Both the position numbers and the translations under genes were made by a program. Below are positions 35,481-44,402 of a stretch of DNA of 64,000 nucleotides, piece by piece. The DNA is from an uncultured Bacteroidota bacterium (lineage in GTDB: Bacteria; Bacteroidota; Bacteroidia; Bacteroidales; P3): contig CADALO010000012.1 in the NCBI GenBank assembly GCA_902788805.1, forward strand, positions 124,001 to 188,000. The letters are read 5' to 3'. Every line of letters starts with the position of its first letter. The stretch's first letter is position 1. The notes below the pieces were generated by a model. The model did no database searches. It worked only from the letters and a program-made list of their open reading frames with translations, and was not told where the DNA came from.

Positions 35481-37242
35481 TTATTTCTTCACTATTGTCC
35501 TTATTCCCTGTTTCTCTTTGCTGCGTACTGCCAGCAGGTATTGTCCTGCGGGCAATGCGCTCATATCCACCTCCGTCACTGCCTCGCCATATTTCCTGCT
35601 CACCACTGCCTTACCGTTCATATCATATATCCTCATCTCATACTCTCCCGGCTGCACCATCCTTATCGTCAGGCGCCCCGTTGTCGGGTTCGGCGACACG
35701 CCGAAGTCAAGGTCGCCAGCCTGACCTATGCCGGCGGCCCACGCCGAGTCGTACTTGAACATTGCCGCAAAGAGCGTGTCCTGGGTAACTGTTACAACTC
35801 TTGGCAGCTGCCATTCGCCGTCCGACCAGCCCTCAAAGATGCAGAACGGGGCGGTGGTGACCGTCAGCGTGGCGTCCTCGCCTTCCATATATACGCCGCC
35901 GGCCGCCGCCTTCCACAGTTCCCCACTCCTCGTTGTTGGTGGTCGTCTCGACATTATAGTATTCCTTGTCCACAAAATAGGCGACAAAGGCAGTGTCGCT
36001 GGTCAGGTGCACCACACGCGGGTTGTCCGTCACACCGTCGTTCCATCCTACGAATTTGCAGGTATAGATAGGCTCCGCAGCAATGGTGTTGTCCGTCTCG
36101 CCGTAAAAGCTGCCGCCGCCAGTGACAGTGCCCTTGGTCTCGTCCGACGAAGTCACACTGAGCGTATATGACTCGTTGGCGTAGAAATAGGCCACAAACG
36201 ATGTGTCGCTGGTCAGGTGTATCACTCGCGGGTTCTCGGTGCTGCCGTCGCTCCACGAGTCGAAATGGAAGCCCGGAGTCGGCACCGCCTCTATGGTGTC
36301 GTAAGTGTCGTCAGGCCAGCGGCCGCCGCCAAGCACCTCGCCAAAGGCAGTGTCGTTAGGCACGGCGTTGAGATTCCACTGGTCCACAATGGGAAGGTAG
36401 TATCCCCACGGACTGTCAGGCCACATAGAGACCCAATCATATTGATCGCCTACCAACCAGTCATAATATGCCACCCAATTCCTTGCCGAATCGTCTCCAT
36501 CTTCGCAGTCATCATCATAATCAGTGTAATAGAGCTCAACTTCACCTTTATCATTAATGCGGCAATGTCCACCTTGATATGCTAAATCCGCATAGTCTGT
36601 TGGAATATATCGCCAATAGGCTGAACCAGGAAAAAGTTTTACATTGCTGTTGGTTGAGCCATAGATATAGAAATCCGAATCGACATATACCGGTTGTTCA
36701 AAATATGCCTCATAAAGATATATATATTCTGTAAACTCTCCGTTCCAACCCCTCTTGTATTCCATCACTCGGGCTGTGGCGGTGTCCCACCTCACAGAGT
36801 CGAGCAGCACAAGGTCAAGACCATCCTTTATACCAAAACTTTCCAAAAAAGTGTAGTGTCTACCAACCAACTGGTAGAGATACAGGTATTCGGGAAGTTT
36901 TGTACCAAGCGAATCGGCAGCATTAGGCGGCGTATTCCTGTTGACCAGAGCAACAAGGCCTTTCACCTTCATCCGCTGGTTTGTATGCTCCCACTTGGCA
37001 ATAGAATTGTCTGGATAGCGATTAAAAACATCAAAAAAACGACAGTAGGTACTATCCACAACACCACCATCGGGAAGAAAAGCAGAGCAGTCGTCAAACC
37101 ATTTGGTATAATAATATTTCTCGTATCGTATCTCGGCCGGTATAGTGTCGCCCACTTCACAAGGCTTCACCATCGACGCAAAAGCCATCACCGGCATAAC
37201 AAACAGAACAAGGCTGATTATATTTCTAACTATTGTTTTCAT
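35481..37242 (-). pseudogene. Frameshifted T9SS cargo paralogue (InlB-like repeats)
   Basis: Paralogue of the intact gene at 37314-39041. Codons from 37242 encode a signal peptide and 440-odd matching residues; the frame then breaks near 35900-35911, where the coding strand has ten extra bases in a GGC-rich stretch, and stops at 35833. The rest (last InlB-like repeat and type IX sorting domain, from about 35910 to 35481) is open in another frame and nearly the same as the paralogue. As read, the protein would lose its secretion signal for the type IX system. True pseudogene, variable gene or assembly error cannot be separated here. Confidence 0.8.
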
Positions 37243-37313
37243 ATCTATAAGTTTTATATTGGTAAATACAAAACGAATTATTATCCTTTTATATATATTT
37301 GTAAAACCTCCTC

Positions 37314-39041
37314 CTATTTTTTAATTATTGTCCTTATTCCCTGTTTCTCTTTGCTGCGTACTGCCAGCAGGTATTGGCCTGCGGGCAATGCGCTCATATC
37401 CACCTCCGTCACTGCCTCGCTGTACTTCCTGCTCACCACTGCCTTGCCGTTCATATCATATATCCTCATCTCATACTCTCCCGGCTGCACCATCCTTATC
37501 GTCAGGCGCCCCGTTGTCGGGTTGGGCGACACGCCGAAGTCAAGGTCGCCGGCCTGACCTATGCCGGCAGCCCACGCCGAGTCAAACGAGAACGTGGCCG
37601 TAAACATCGTGTCCTGCGTCACCGTCACTACCCTCGGCAGCTGCCATTCGCCGTCCGACCAGCCCTCAAAGATGCAGAACGGGGCGGTGGTGACCGTCAG
37701 CGTGGCGTCCTCGCCTTCCATATATACGCCGCCGTCCACAGTTCCCCACTCCTCGTTGTTGGTGGTCGTCTCGACATTATAGTATTCCTTGTCCACAAAA
37801 TAGGCAACAAAAGCAGTGTCGCTCACAAGGTGAATCACACGCGGGTTGTCCGTCACACCGTCGTTCCATCCTATGAACTTGCAGGTATAGGTCGGCTCCG
37901 CGGCAATGGTGTTGTCCGTCTCGCCGTAATAGCTGCCGCCGCCAGTGACAGTGCCCTTGGTCTCGTCCGACGAAGTCACACTGAGCATATACGACTCGTT
38001 GGCGTAGAAATAGGCCACAAACGATGTGTCGCTGGTCAGGTGTATCACCCTCGGGTTCTCGGTGCTGCCGTCGCTCCACGAGTCGAAATGGAAGCCCGGA
38101 GTCGGCACCGCCTCTATGGTGTCGTAAGTGTCGTCGGGCCAGCGGCCTCCGCCAAGCACCTCGCCGAAGGCGGTGTCGTTAGGCACGGCGTTGAGATTCC
38201 ACTGGTCTACAATGGGAAGATAGTATCCCCAAGGACTGTCAGGCCAAGGCGTATACCAGCCCATTTGGGTCCACGGATTATTATCGAAGATTGCCACATA
38301 GCCGCCTTGTGGGTGACATTCACTACCGTAATACCAGTCGTGCAGTTCAACACTATCCTTGTCAACCTTTACTGCCCCCCAAAAAAAATCCATAAAATCA
38401 GTATAGATGGTATGTATCATACCATCCTGACCAGAGCCAGGATAATTACTGTTCGAAGAACCGAAGATATAGAAATCCGAGTCTACATATATCGGTTGTT
38501 TAAAATATGCCTCATAAAGGTAGACATATTGCGTAAACTCTCCGTTCCATCCCCTCTTGTACTCCATTACCCGGGCTGTGGCAGTGTCCCACCTCACAGA
38601 GTCGAGCAGCACAAGGTCAAGGCCGTCCTTGATACCATAACGTTCCAGACAAGCATAGTGCCTGCCCACCAACTGGTAGAGATACAGGTATTCGGGCAAC
38701 TTTATACCGAGCGAATCAGCCGCATAGGGCGACGAATATCTGTCAAGTATTGCCACAAGGCCTTTCACCTTCATCGGTTGGTTTGTATGCTCCCATTTGG
38801 CAACGGGATCGCCATAGAAATTGTGGACTTCAAAGAAACGACAGAAAGTACTGTCCACAACGCCGCCATTGGGGTAAAAATTAGGACACTCGTCAAACCA
38901 TTTGGTATAGTAATAATCCTTATATCGCACTTCGGCCGGTATCGTGTCGTCAACATCCGACGGCTTCACCTCTGACGCAAATGCCATCACCGGCATAACA
39001 AACAGCACAAGGCTGAGTATATTTCTGACTATCGATTTCAT
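37314..39041 (-). CDS. T9SS cargo protein with three InlB B-repeat-like modules
   Basis: A 575-residue secreted protein: signal peptide ending VMAFAS; an N-terminal region of about 280 residues without a recognised family (YYYTKWFDECPNF, LYLYQLVGRHYACLERYG); three modules of about 60 residues (about 300-480) of the divergent InlB B-repeat type, each ending in a block like GWNDGVTDNPRVIHL; and a type IX sorting domain (SPNPTTGRLTI, IYDMNGKAVVSRKY, LPAGQYLLAVRS). The frameshifted neighbour downstream is a close copy, nearly the same at DNA level in the repeats and sorting domain but diverged in the middle of the N-terminal region. Confidence 0.84.
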   Translation of the reverse strand: MKSIVRNILSLVLFVMPVMAFASEVKPSDVDDTIPAEVRYKDYYYTKWFDECPNFYPNGGVVDSTFCRFFEVHNFYGDPVAKWEHTNQPMKVKGLVAILDRYSSPYAADSLGIKLPEYLYLYQLVGRHYACLERYGIKDGLDLVLLDSVRWDTATARVMEYKRGWNGEFTQYVYLYEAYFKQPIYVDSDFYIFGSSNSNYPGSGQDGMIHTIYTDFMDFFWGAVKVDKDSVELHDWYYGSECHPQGGYVAIFDNNPWTQMGWYTPWPDSPWGYYLPIVDQWNLNAVPNDTAFGEVLGGGRWPDDTYDTIEAVPTPGFHFDSWSDGSTENPRVIHLTSDTSFVAYFYANESYMLSVTSSDETKGTVTGGGSYYGETDNTIAAEPTYTCKFIGWNDGVTDNPRVIHLVSDTAFVAYFVDKEYYNVETTTNNEEWGTVDGGVYMEGEDATLTVTTAPFCIFEGWSDGEWQLPRVVTVTQDTMFTATFSFDSAWAAGIGQAGDLDFGVSPNPTTGRLTIRMVQPGEYEMRIYDMNGKAVVSRKYSEAVTEVDMSALPAGQYLLAVRSKEKQGIRTIIKK

Positions 39042-39190
39042 ATCTATTATGTTTTTAAAATTTATAAACTATTATCCGTTTTGATATATATGTCACAAAA
39101 AAGACACTTTTTGCTGCATACAATTATGTTAAAAGATGTTAATTGCCATCTATCGTACTTTATTACAACATCTTCCAAGCAAAACTATTC

Positions 39191-40756
39191 TTATTCTTTT
39201 ACACACTGAAACTCCTTCTCCAATTCATAAGGATAGAAATTAATATAGGTGACAGGATATCTGACCTCGTTATAGGCAAAACGCAGTCCTATACGCAACC
39301 GTTTATTTTCAACGGCGTGGTTTATGGTTACAGGCTGTGCCTCATCGTAATTCCTTGAATGGCACGTTTGCTCGTAACCGCCTCCTTGTTCTCCCCTTTG
39401 GGACATCAGATATACCGGTGAATGAAGATTGTTCAGTTCATCTCCTGTCCAGAACAGATGTTCATATCCGTTCCTTTTCTGGAGTGTTATGGAATGGAGC
39501 CCAAAATCTTCATTATAGAACTGTACTACAGGAAAATTGCAATAAGTGTTTTTGTTCCAGGTCAAGACAGAAACATAATCCGTATTGTCATTAAACAAGA
39601 CTGCCGTAGCGTCGTTTGACGGCATATAAATCAAGTCCTTCGCCAATTGACTGCCTTTCAAGTATGCGCCTCTGTGGAAAGATAGCGCCCCGTTGCTGTA
39701 GGTGTATTGGCAATTAAGCAATCCTCCAAATCCCTGCCCGTCCATAAGAAAACATAGTTCTGTTCCGTTGTCTGTTGTGTGGCATATTTTGCCTGGGGAT
39801 TTCAGACTGAAATCCTCAATGCCGATTGTTTCGTAACATCCCATTCCCATTGTCATCAGCGAGAAATCGATTGCATTGACATAATCATTGAGTTCCAATC
39901 CACCATAAATATGGTGATCCTCCAGGTCGCTGTATCTAATCCACAGGCTGTCGCCAGCAACATTGTTTGCCGTGGTCACAACATAGTCGTCGGTTTTTGT
40001 TATATCTGTCAAGACATCGTAATTATTATATCTCATATTGTTGTCCCAATGGACACCGCCTCCGCCATATACAGGGTAGAATTTGGCCCTGCAGTAACAG
40101 GACGGTTTGTTGACAGTGTCGTCTGTTCCTATAATATCCAAAACAGCATTGTCAATAAAGGTGTTTTGATTATGATAATAAGCTCCATACTGCTCTGGAT
40201 AGCACGCCAGCCTGTACAGTTCTTTTGTTTTCTCAACATCGCGGACCTTGGCAGTAAATGACGATGACGGGTTCAAGGCCTCCTCCATCGAGAAGAAACC
40301 TGCAAAACCGTGTGTCGAATACGTGTAAATATAATATGGGGTCTCACCTTCCGGGGTAAAAGGATATACTATACCTTCAAATTGTGTCCTTGTACCGCAA
40401 AAACAGCAGTAGTCCACCGTTGTAATGCCGTCCATCTTTCGGAGAGTGACAAACTTGATGTCGTTGACCTGATAGCCTAACGGCAAGTCGAACAGATGCT
40501 CCAAAGCTCCAGTGGCCGTGTTTTGAATCACAAACGACGAGCGCCCTGTTATAGAGTCTGTATATACCACATTGGTATGATGGCCATACATCATCAGGAC
40601 ATTGTGTTTGTCATCATAATTGCGCACTATCGATGTATACGGCACATATTCTTCACTGTATTGGCAAAATATCTGCTCTATCTCTGATATTTGCGCAGAC
40701 AGGCTGAACAGTTGCAGTAATGCAACTATAAATAAAAAAGTGCTTTTTGTTTTCAT
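39191..40756 (-). CDS. Secreted protein of unknown function
   Basis: A 521-residue protein with signal peptide MKTKSTFLFIVALLQLFSLSA and a beta-rich body (SFVIQNTATGALEHLFDLPLG, YCCFCGTRTQFEGIV, DATAVLFNDNTDYVSVLTW) that could be a propeller. No type IX sorting domain is visible and no family is recognised. The DNA is noticeably more AT-rich than the surrounding housekeeping genes, as are the next two genes upstream. Confidence 0.7.
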   Translation of the reverse strand: MKTKSTFLFIVALLQLFSLSAQISEIEQIFCQYSEEYVPYTSIVRNYDDKHNVLMMYGHHTNVVYTDSITGRSSFVIQNTATGALEHLFDLPLGYQVNDIKFVTLRKMDGITTVDYCCFCGTRTQFEGIVYPFTPEGETPYYIYTYSTHGFAGFFSMEEALNPSSSFTAKVRDVEKTKELYRLACYPEQYGAYYHNQNTFIDNAVLDIIGTDDTVNKPSCYCRAKFYPVYGGGGVHWDNNMRYNNYDVLTDITKTDDYVVTTANNVAGDSLWIRYSDLEDHHIYGGLELNDYVNAIDFSLMTMGMGCYETIGIEDFSLKSPGKICHTTDNGTELCFLMDGQGFGGLLNCQYTYSNGALSFHRGAYLKGSQLAKDLIYMPSNDATAVLFNDNTDYVSVLTWNKNTYCNFPVVQFYNEDFGLHSITLQKRNGYEHLFWTGDELNNLHSPVYLMSQRGEQGGGYEQTCHSRNYDEAQPVTINHAVENKRLRIGLRFAYNEVRYPVTYINFYPYELEKEFQCVKE

Positions 40757-40795
40757 AAAGATAAATTTTAAAGTTTGACAATGATTATTTTAATG

Positions 40796-41209
40796 TTATT
40801 TTTCTGCGATGCAGGTATATACACCTGTGCCTTTATCATACTTGATGGTCACAACATAGCCATCATTTCCCATACGCTCTGCCCAAGAAAGAGCTTCATC
40901 CTTATTGGTGGTGGTGTAAGTAACTACATCTTTGGCGGAGACAGTTTGCGATGTGACGTTTTCATTGTTGAAGGTAACAGTATGGCCTTCTTCTGCCAAG
41001 GCAAACATTCGATTCAGAAAATCGTGCCAGGCATCGTCACCAATAAGCGTAAGCTGATAAATCTTTCCATCAATAGAGTAACACACCCTATAAATGGTAT
41101 TCTGTCCTACTTCGATAGTTGTCTTGTCAAATTCATTTTCTTTCTGGCAACTTGTGGCTATTGTTCCAAGCACTGCAAAGAGTGCTACTATTGTAAATGT
41201 TTTTTTCAT
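40796..41209 (-). CDS. Small lipoprotein of unknown function
   Basis: A 137-residue lipoprotein with signal ending GTIATSC (Cys about 21), then a short beta/alpha domain (TIYRVCYSIDGKIYQLTLIG, DAWHDFLNRMFALAEEGHTV, GYVVTIKYDKGTGVYTCIA). No family recognised. It lies 10 bases after the gene at 41220-41705 and reads in the same direction, so it probably belongs to the operon led by the ECF sigma gene at 42318. Confidence 0.65.
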   Translation of the reverse strand: MKKTFTIVALFAVLGTIATSCQKENEFDKTTIEVGQNTIYRVCYSIDGKIYQLTLIGDDAWHDFLNRMFALAEEGHTVTFNNENVTSQTVSAKDVVTYTTTNKDEALSWAERMGNDGYVVTIKYDKGTGVYTCIAEK

Positions 41210-41219
41210 AAGTGTTTTT

Positions 41220-41705
41220 TTATTGATTAATTGATTTTTCTAAATTATAAAACCATATAGCGTGTTTTTCCTTTCTATCTTTAGAATGGAAAATGCTCAC
41301 TTCTTTTCTCAAATGCGATGTGGCCACAATATCCACATTTCCTGAAGATGTAGCTATGGGCTTACTATACACTCCTTTTTTTACCTGTTTCACAGTTATC
41401 AAATCCATACCGTTGGCAATGTCACTCCTTGTCGATGAATCCTGTATGCCAAGGTTCATATCCGTGACCAACGTGTTCCATCCGTTGGAATCGACGGCCT
41501 CCAACAGGGTGACATCGACAGAGACGCTGTCGTTGATGCGGAAGTCTTTTATGAACGACGCTTTTATGCTGGGATTATTGACATACAACCTGTACACCTC
41601 GCTGCATTGCGCAAGAGGCACCGTGCGGGGCCACAAAAGGACTCCGGCGCCACTCCCGACAATCAAGAGGCATACAAGCAATGTTATAATTCGCTGTTTC
41701 TTCAT
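41220..41705 (-). CDS. Membrane-anchored protein of unknown function
   Basis: A 161-residue protein with an N-terminal membrane segment (ITLLVCLLIVGSGAGVLLWP, about residues 7-26), then a soluble domain with no recognised family (CSEVYRLYVNNPSIKASFIK, VDIVATSHLRKEVSIFH). Its ATG overlaps the stop of the upstream gene by four bases, so the two are translationally coupled. Position suggests a part in signalling with the ECF sigma factor two genes upstream. Confidence 0.66.
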   Translation of the reverse strand: MKKQRIITLLVCLLIVGSGAGVLLWPRTVPLAQCSEVYRLYVNNPSIKASFIKDFRINDSVSVDVTLLEAVDSNGWNTLVTDMNLGIQDSSTRSDIANGMDLITVKQVKKGVYSKPIATSSGNVDIVATSHLRKEVSIFHSKDRKEKHAIWFYNLEKSINQ

Positions 41706-42331
41706 ATATTGTTAAGTATGCTTGTTACACTATTAATGGCCGCAAGACGGGCATTATGGTCCTGCGACATAGTATAGCCGTCGCCCACGCTGGTGGCGCA
41801 GGCAACCATTACCAGGGTAACGGATGCCGCGATGCCGATATTGACAGGACGGGACAAGTCGAATTTAGAATTCTGAATTCTGATTTTTGAAGGCTTCGCA
41901 GCGTTGGCCTTGTGGGATATGCGGTCAAGGCTGGAGCCGACAGGACTGCTTTGGGCGATCGAAACGGCGCTTACTGTAGAGTCGACCATAATAAAAACAA
42001 ACACAGCCTCAAGGAAAAGGGTAAAGATGCGGTAGTATATGTCAAAGTTGTGATGCCAGAGGTCGATGCCCCAATACACGGCGACGGCGGCGCTGGCGAC
42101 AGCAAGGAGGCACCACCGCCGCAGCACGCGGCGATGCTGGGTGCGCAGACCCGCAAAATTCAGGCTGCGCGGCAAATGCCCGCGGCCGCCAACAACGGCT
42201 TCGATGCGGCGCGACTGCTCGTCGAACATCGGCTGCAGGTCGCCGAAGGAGACATCCTCCACGGCAAGGTCCGGGCGAACAGGCACATCTTCGCCTATGG
42301 GTTTGGATGTCATTCTCTTATTCTTCATCAT
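41702..42331 (-). CDS. Multi-pass membrane protein, candidate anti-sigma factor
   Basis: A 209-residue protein with a cytosolic N-terminus of about 65 residues and three hydrophobic segments (CLLAVASAAVAVYWGI, IYYRIFTLFLEAVFVFIMV, GIAASVTLVMVACAT). It overlaps the ECF sigma gene by 14 bases, the usual place for an anti-sigma factor. The cytosolic link KPSKIRIQNSKFD is encoded by an AATTC-rich repeat (41861-41888) like the blocks around the four-helix gene, so a repeat lies inside the frame. ATG at 42331 or 42328 are both possible starts. Confidence 0.6.
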   Translation of the reverse strand: MMKNKRMTSKPIGEDVPVRPDLAVEDVSFGDLQPMFDEQSRRIEAVVGGRGHLPRSLNFAGLRTQHRRVLRRWCLLAVASAAVAVYWGIDLWHHNFDIYYRIFTLFLEAVFVFIMVDSTVSAVSIAQSSPVGSSLDRISHKANAAKPSKIRIQNSKFDLSRPVNIGIAASVTLVMVACATSVGDGYTMSQDHNARLAAINSVTSILNNI

Positions 42332-42893
42332 ATTCTTGTTGTTTAAGTTTGTCGATTTTCTGTCTGAGGCGGTAGAGGCGCTGCTTGGCGGCGGCCTCGG
42401 TGATGGAGAAGGTCTCGGCGATGTCGCGCACCGACATACGGCTGAGCCGCAGGTAGACCAGCGCGCGCTCGTCGGGCTCAAGGTCGTCCATAATGCGGTA
42501 GTAGTCGGGCGGCGCCTTGTCGACCTCGTCGGCCACCGTGTCGTACATCCAGTCCTCAAGCGGCACAAAACGCGGCTGCCGCGAGTGGCTGCGTATCTCG
42601 CTGACAGCGACATTGAGGGCTATGCGGTGCACCCACGTGTCGGTACTGCTCTCGCCCCTGAACCTGGGCCACGCCTCCCACAGCGTACAGACAATCTCCT
42701 GATACAGGTCGCGGATGCTGTCGGGGCGGCGGTCGGTGAAGTGCAGGCATATCTGGAATATCGAACGCTGGCTTCGGCCAAGCATATCAAGAAAGGCAGC
42801 CTCCTCGCCCTCGCGGACAGGACGACGGCCAAACAGGGCAAACAATGAATGCCCCGCCTTTTTACTGCCCGATGACCCGCCGCGATGACTCAT
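42318..42893 (-). CDS. ECF-type RNA polymerase sigma factor
   Basis: A 191-residue sigma factor with a basic N-terminal extension of about 25 residues. Region 2 contains DLYQEIVCTLWEAWPRFRG and STDTWVHRIALNVAVSEIR; region 4 contains LEPDERALVYLRLSRM and VRDIAETFSITEAAAKQRLYRLRQ. A Shine-Dalgarno-like GGGAGGA precedes the ATG. It heads a compact leftward operon of four genes to 40796. Confidence 0.92.
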   Translation of the reverse strand: MSHRGGSSGSKKAGHSLFALFGRRPVREGEEAAFLDMLGRSQRSIFQICLHFTDRRPDSIRDLYQEIVCTLWEAWPRFRGESSTDTWVHRIALNVAVSEIRSHSRQPRFVPLEDWMYDTVADEVDKAPPDYYRIMDDLEPDERALVYLRLSRMSVRDIAETFSITEAAAKQRLYRLRQKIDKLKQQEYDEE

Positions 42894-43022
42894 TCCTCCC
42901 GCTTATTATATTCTTTACTATATTAGTCGTATAAAAACGTAAAAGTAACGCAAAAAATGTAAAAAAAATAAAAATCCAGTAAAAAAACACCGCGAAACGG
43001 CCCCGAACGCCCCACCTCAACA

Positions 43023-43100
43023 CCCTGGTTTCCACATACCATATACCTACCAAAGTTCACTCAAAGTCTTATCAAAGTTTTATTAAATTTTACATTAGTG
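43023..43100. repeat. Dispersed repeat copy B (first copy at 13345-13420)
   Basis: Aligns over about 75 bases with 13345-13420. It lies in the 277-base divergent gap between the second ECF sigma gene and the DUF6266 gene, about 70 bases before the latter's ATG. Confidence 0.75.
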
Positions 43101-43170
43101 AACAATAATAAGACTTAAGTAACGTTATGGTAAAAAGAAAACACAGCGAAAGGACGGAAAAAGGACAGTT

Positions 43171-43989
43171 ATGGCAACATCAAAAGACGTATTTTCAGGC
43201 AGTTTCAGCGGCCGATTGGGTAATGTCATAGGCTATGAGTGGCGCGGCAAGATGTGCGTCCGCTCAATGCCGTCGCACTATCGCGACGCGCAGACACCCC
43301 GCCAGCTGGCCCACCGCGCCCTCTTCAAAGCCACCGTGGGCTTCGCCACCAAAGCCCGCCACGTCATCGACAAAGGCCTGCAACAGGTCAGCCTCAACGC
43401 GCAAATGACTGAAGTCAACTACTTTATGCGCATCAACAAGCGGTGCCTGTCGCTCGCCGAGGCAGCGACAGCCGAGGCGCAAAACGCGCCGCAGCCAGCC
43501 CCTGTTGCAGCGCTGAACGTTGACTATGAGCACCTTGTGCTGGCCGACGGGCCCGTGGCACCCGTGGCGTTCCACACACCGGTGATGACCGACGACACGA
43601 CAATACGCGTCGCCTTCGACAAGAATCCGCTGCATCGAGCTGTGAAACAGGGGGATTGCGTCTACCTTGCCGCCTACTGCCCCGAGCTGGGCGACTTCGA
43701 CATCTCAGCCGCCTGCTACCGCAACAGCGGTTTCGCCGAGATTCGCCTCCACCCCTACTGGGCTGGAAAAGAGATACATCTGTGGGGCTTCGTCGTCGAC
43801 ACCGCCGGCCGCGCCTCCCTGAGCCAATACCTCGCCCACGCCCCCCTCTCCCCCACCGCCTGGCACCCAGAAGAAGAGGAGGAACCCATTGAAGACGAAG
43901 CCGTTGCCGCACCCGAACACGAACCAAGAATCATCTTCTGGAAGACAGATAGACATATCGCATCGGAACCAGAAGGCGGAGTCCCGTAG
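43171..43989 (+). CDS. DUF6266 family protein
   Basis: A 272-residue soluble protein. The N-terminus FSGSFSGRLGNVIGYEWRGK, followed by CVRSMPSHYRDAQTPRQLAH, matches the DUF6266 family of Bacteroidota as I remember it. The C-terminal 40 residues are acidic and Pro-rich and look disordered. No signal peptide. Function unknown. G+C is high like the core genes, in contrast to the AT-rich genes next to it. Confidence 0.72.
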   Translation: MATSKDVFSGSFSGRLGNVIGYEWRGKMCVRSMPSHYRDAQTPRQLAHRALFKATVGFATKARHVIDKGLQQVSLNAQMTEVNYFMRINKRCLSLAEAATAEAQNAPQPAPVAALNVDYEHLVLADGPVAPVAFHTPVMTDDTTIRVAFDKNPLHRAVKQGDCVYLAAYCPELGDFDISAACYRNSGFAEIRLHPYWAGKEIHLWGFVVDTAGRASLSQYLAHAPLSPTAWHPEEEEEPIEDEAVAAPEHEPRIIFWKTDRHIASEPEGGVP

Positions 43990-44076
43990 ACAGTTGTTGA
44001 GACACAGAGAAACTACAAGGCACCTGTTTACGGCGAATGAATAACCAAACAATTACCGACAAATTGATTTATTGAT

Positions 44077-44382
44077 ATGAAAGCCGAATTGGAGAAAAAA
44101 ACAGATGATTTTATCAAATCCCTATGCAACGACATCTACAAGTATCTGAAGGGAGTTGCCGGTCAATCTGTGTGTCTTCGCGACATACAATGGCATTACT
44201 TCCAGATTGAGAGCATCCACTGCGTCACTTACAAAAGACTTTACATCGACGACAACACGGTGAGGGTTGACTATTGTGACGGCGAAGGTGTAGAACCATT
44301 TGATTATGAGGAATGCACAGAAGAGTTGTCCAAGTTTGAATTGCAGGAGATACAAGACATAATCAAAAGCATAGAGGAGTAA
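44077..44382 (+). CDS. Small protein of unknown function
   Basis: A 101-residue soluble, mostly acidic protein with plausible alpha/beta content (FIKSLCNDIYKYLKGVAGQS, DDNTVRVDYCDGEGVEPFDY). It is AT-richer than the DUF6266 gene and ends 20 bases before the stop of the convergent methyltransferase gene. No family recognised; possibly part of the restriction-modification island. Confidence 0.55.
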   Translation: MKAELEKKTDDFIKSLCNDIYKYLKGVAGQSVCLRDIQWHYFQIESIHCVTYKRLYIDDNTVRVDYCDGEGVEPFDYEECTEELSKFELQEIQDIIKSIEE

Positions 44383-44402
44383 GGCGGTTGACGAGCAGCG
44401 GA

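Noticed and set aside
37374..38975. A 533-codon open frame opposite the intact T9SS cargo gene
   Set aside because: Antisense to a gene with signal peptide, repeats and sorting domain; no independent coding evidence.
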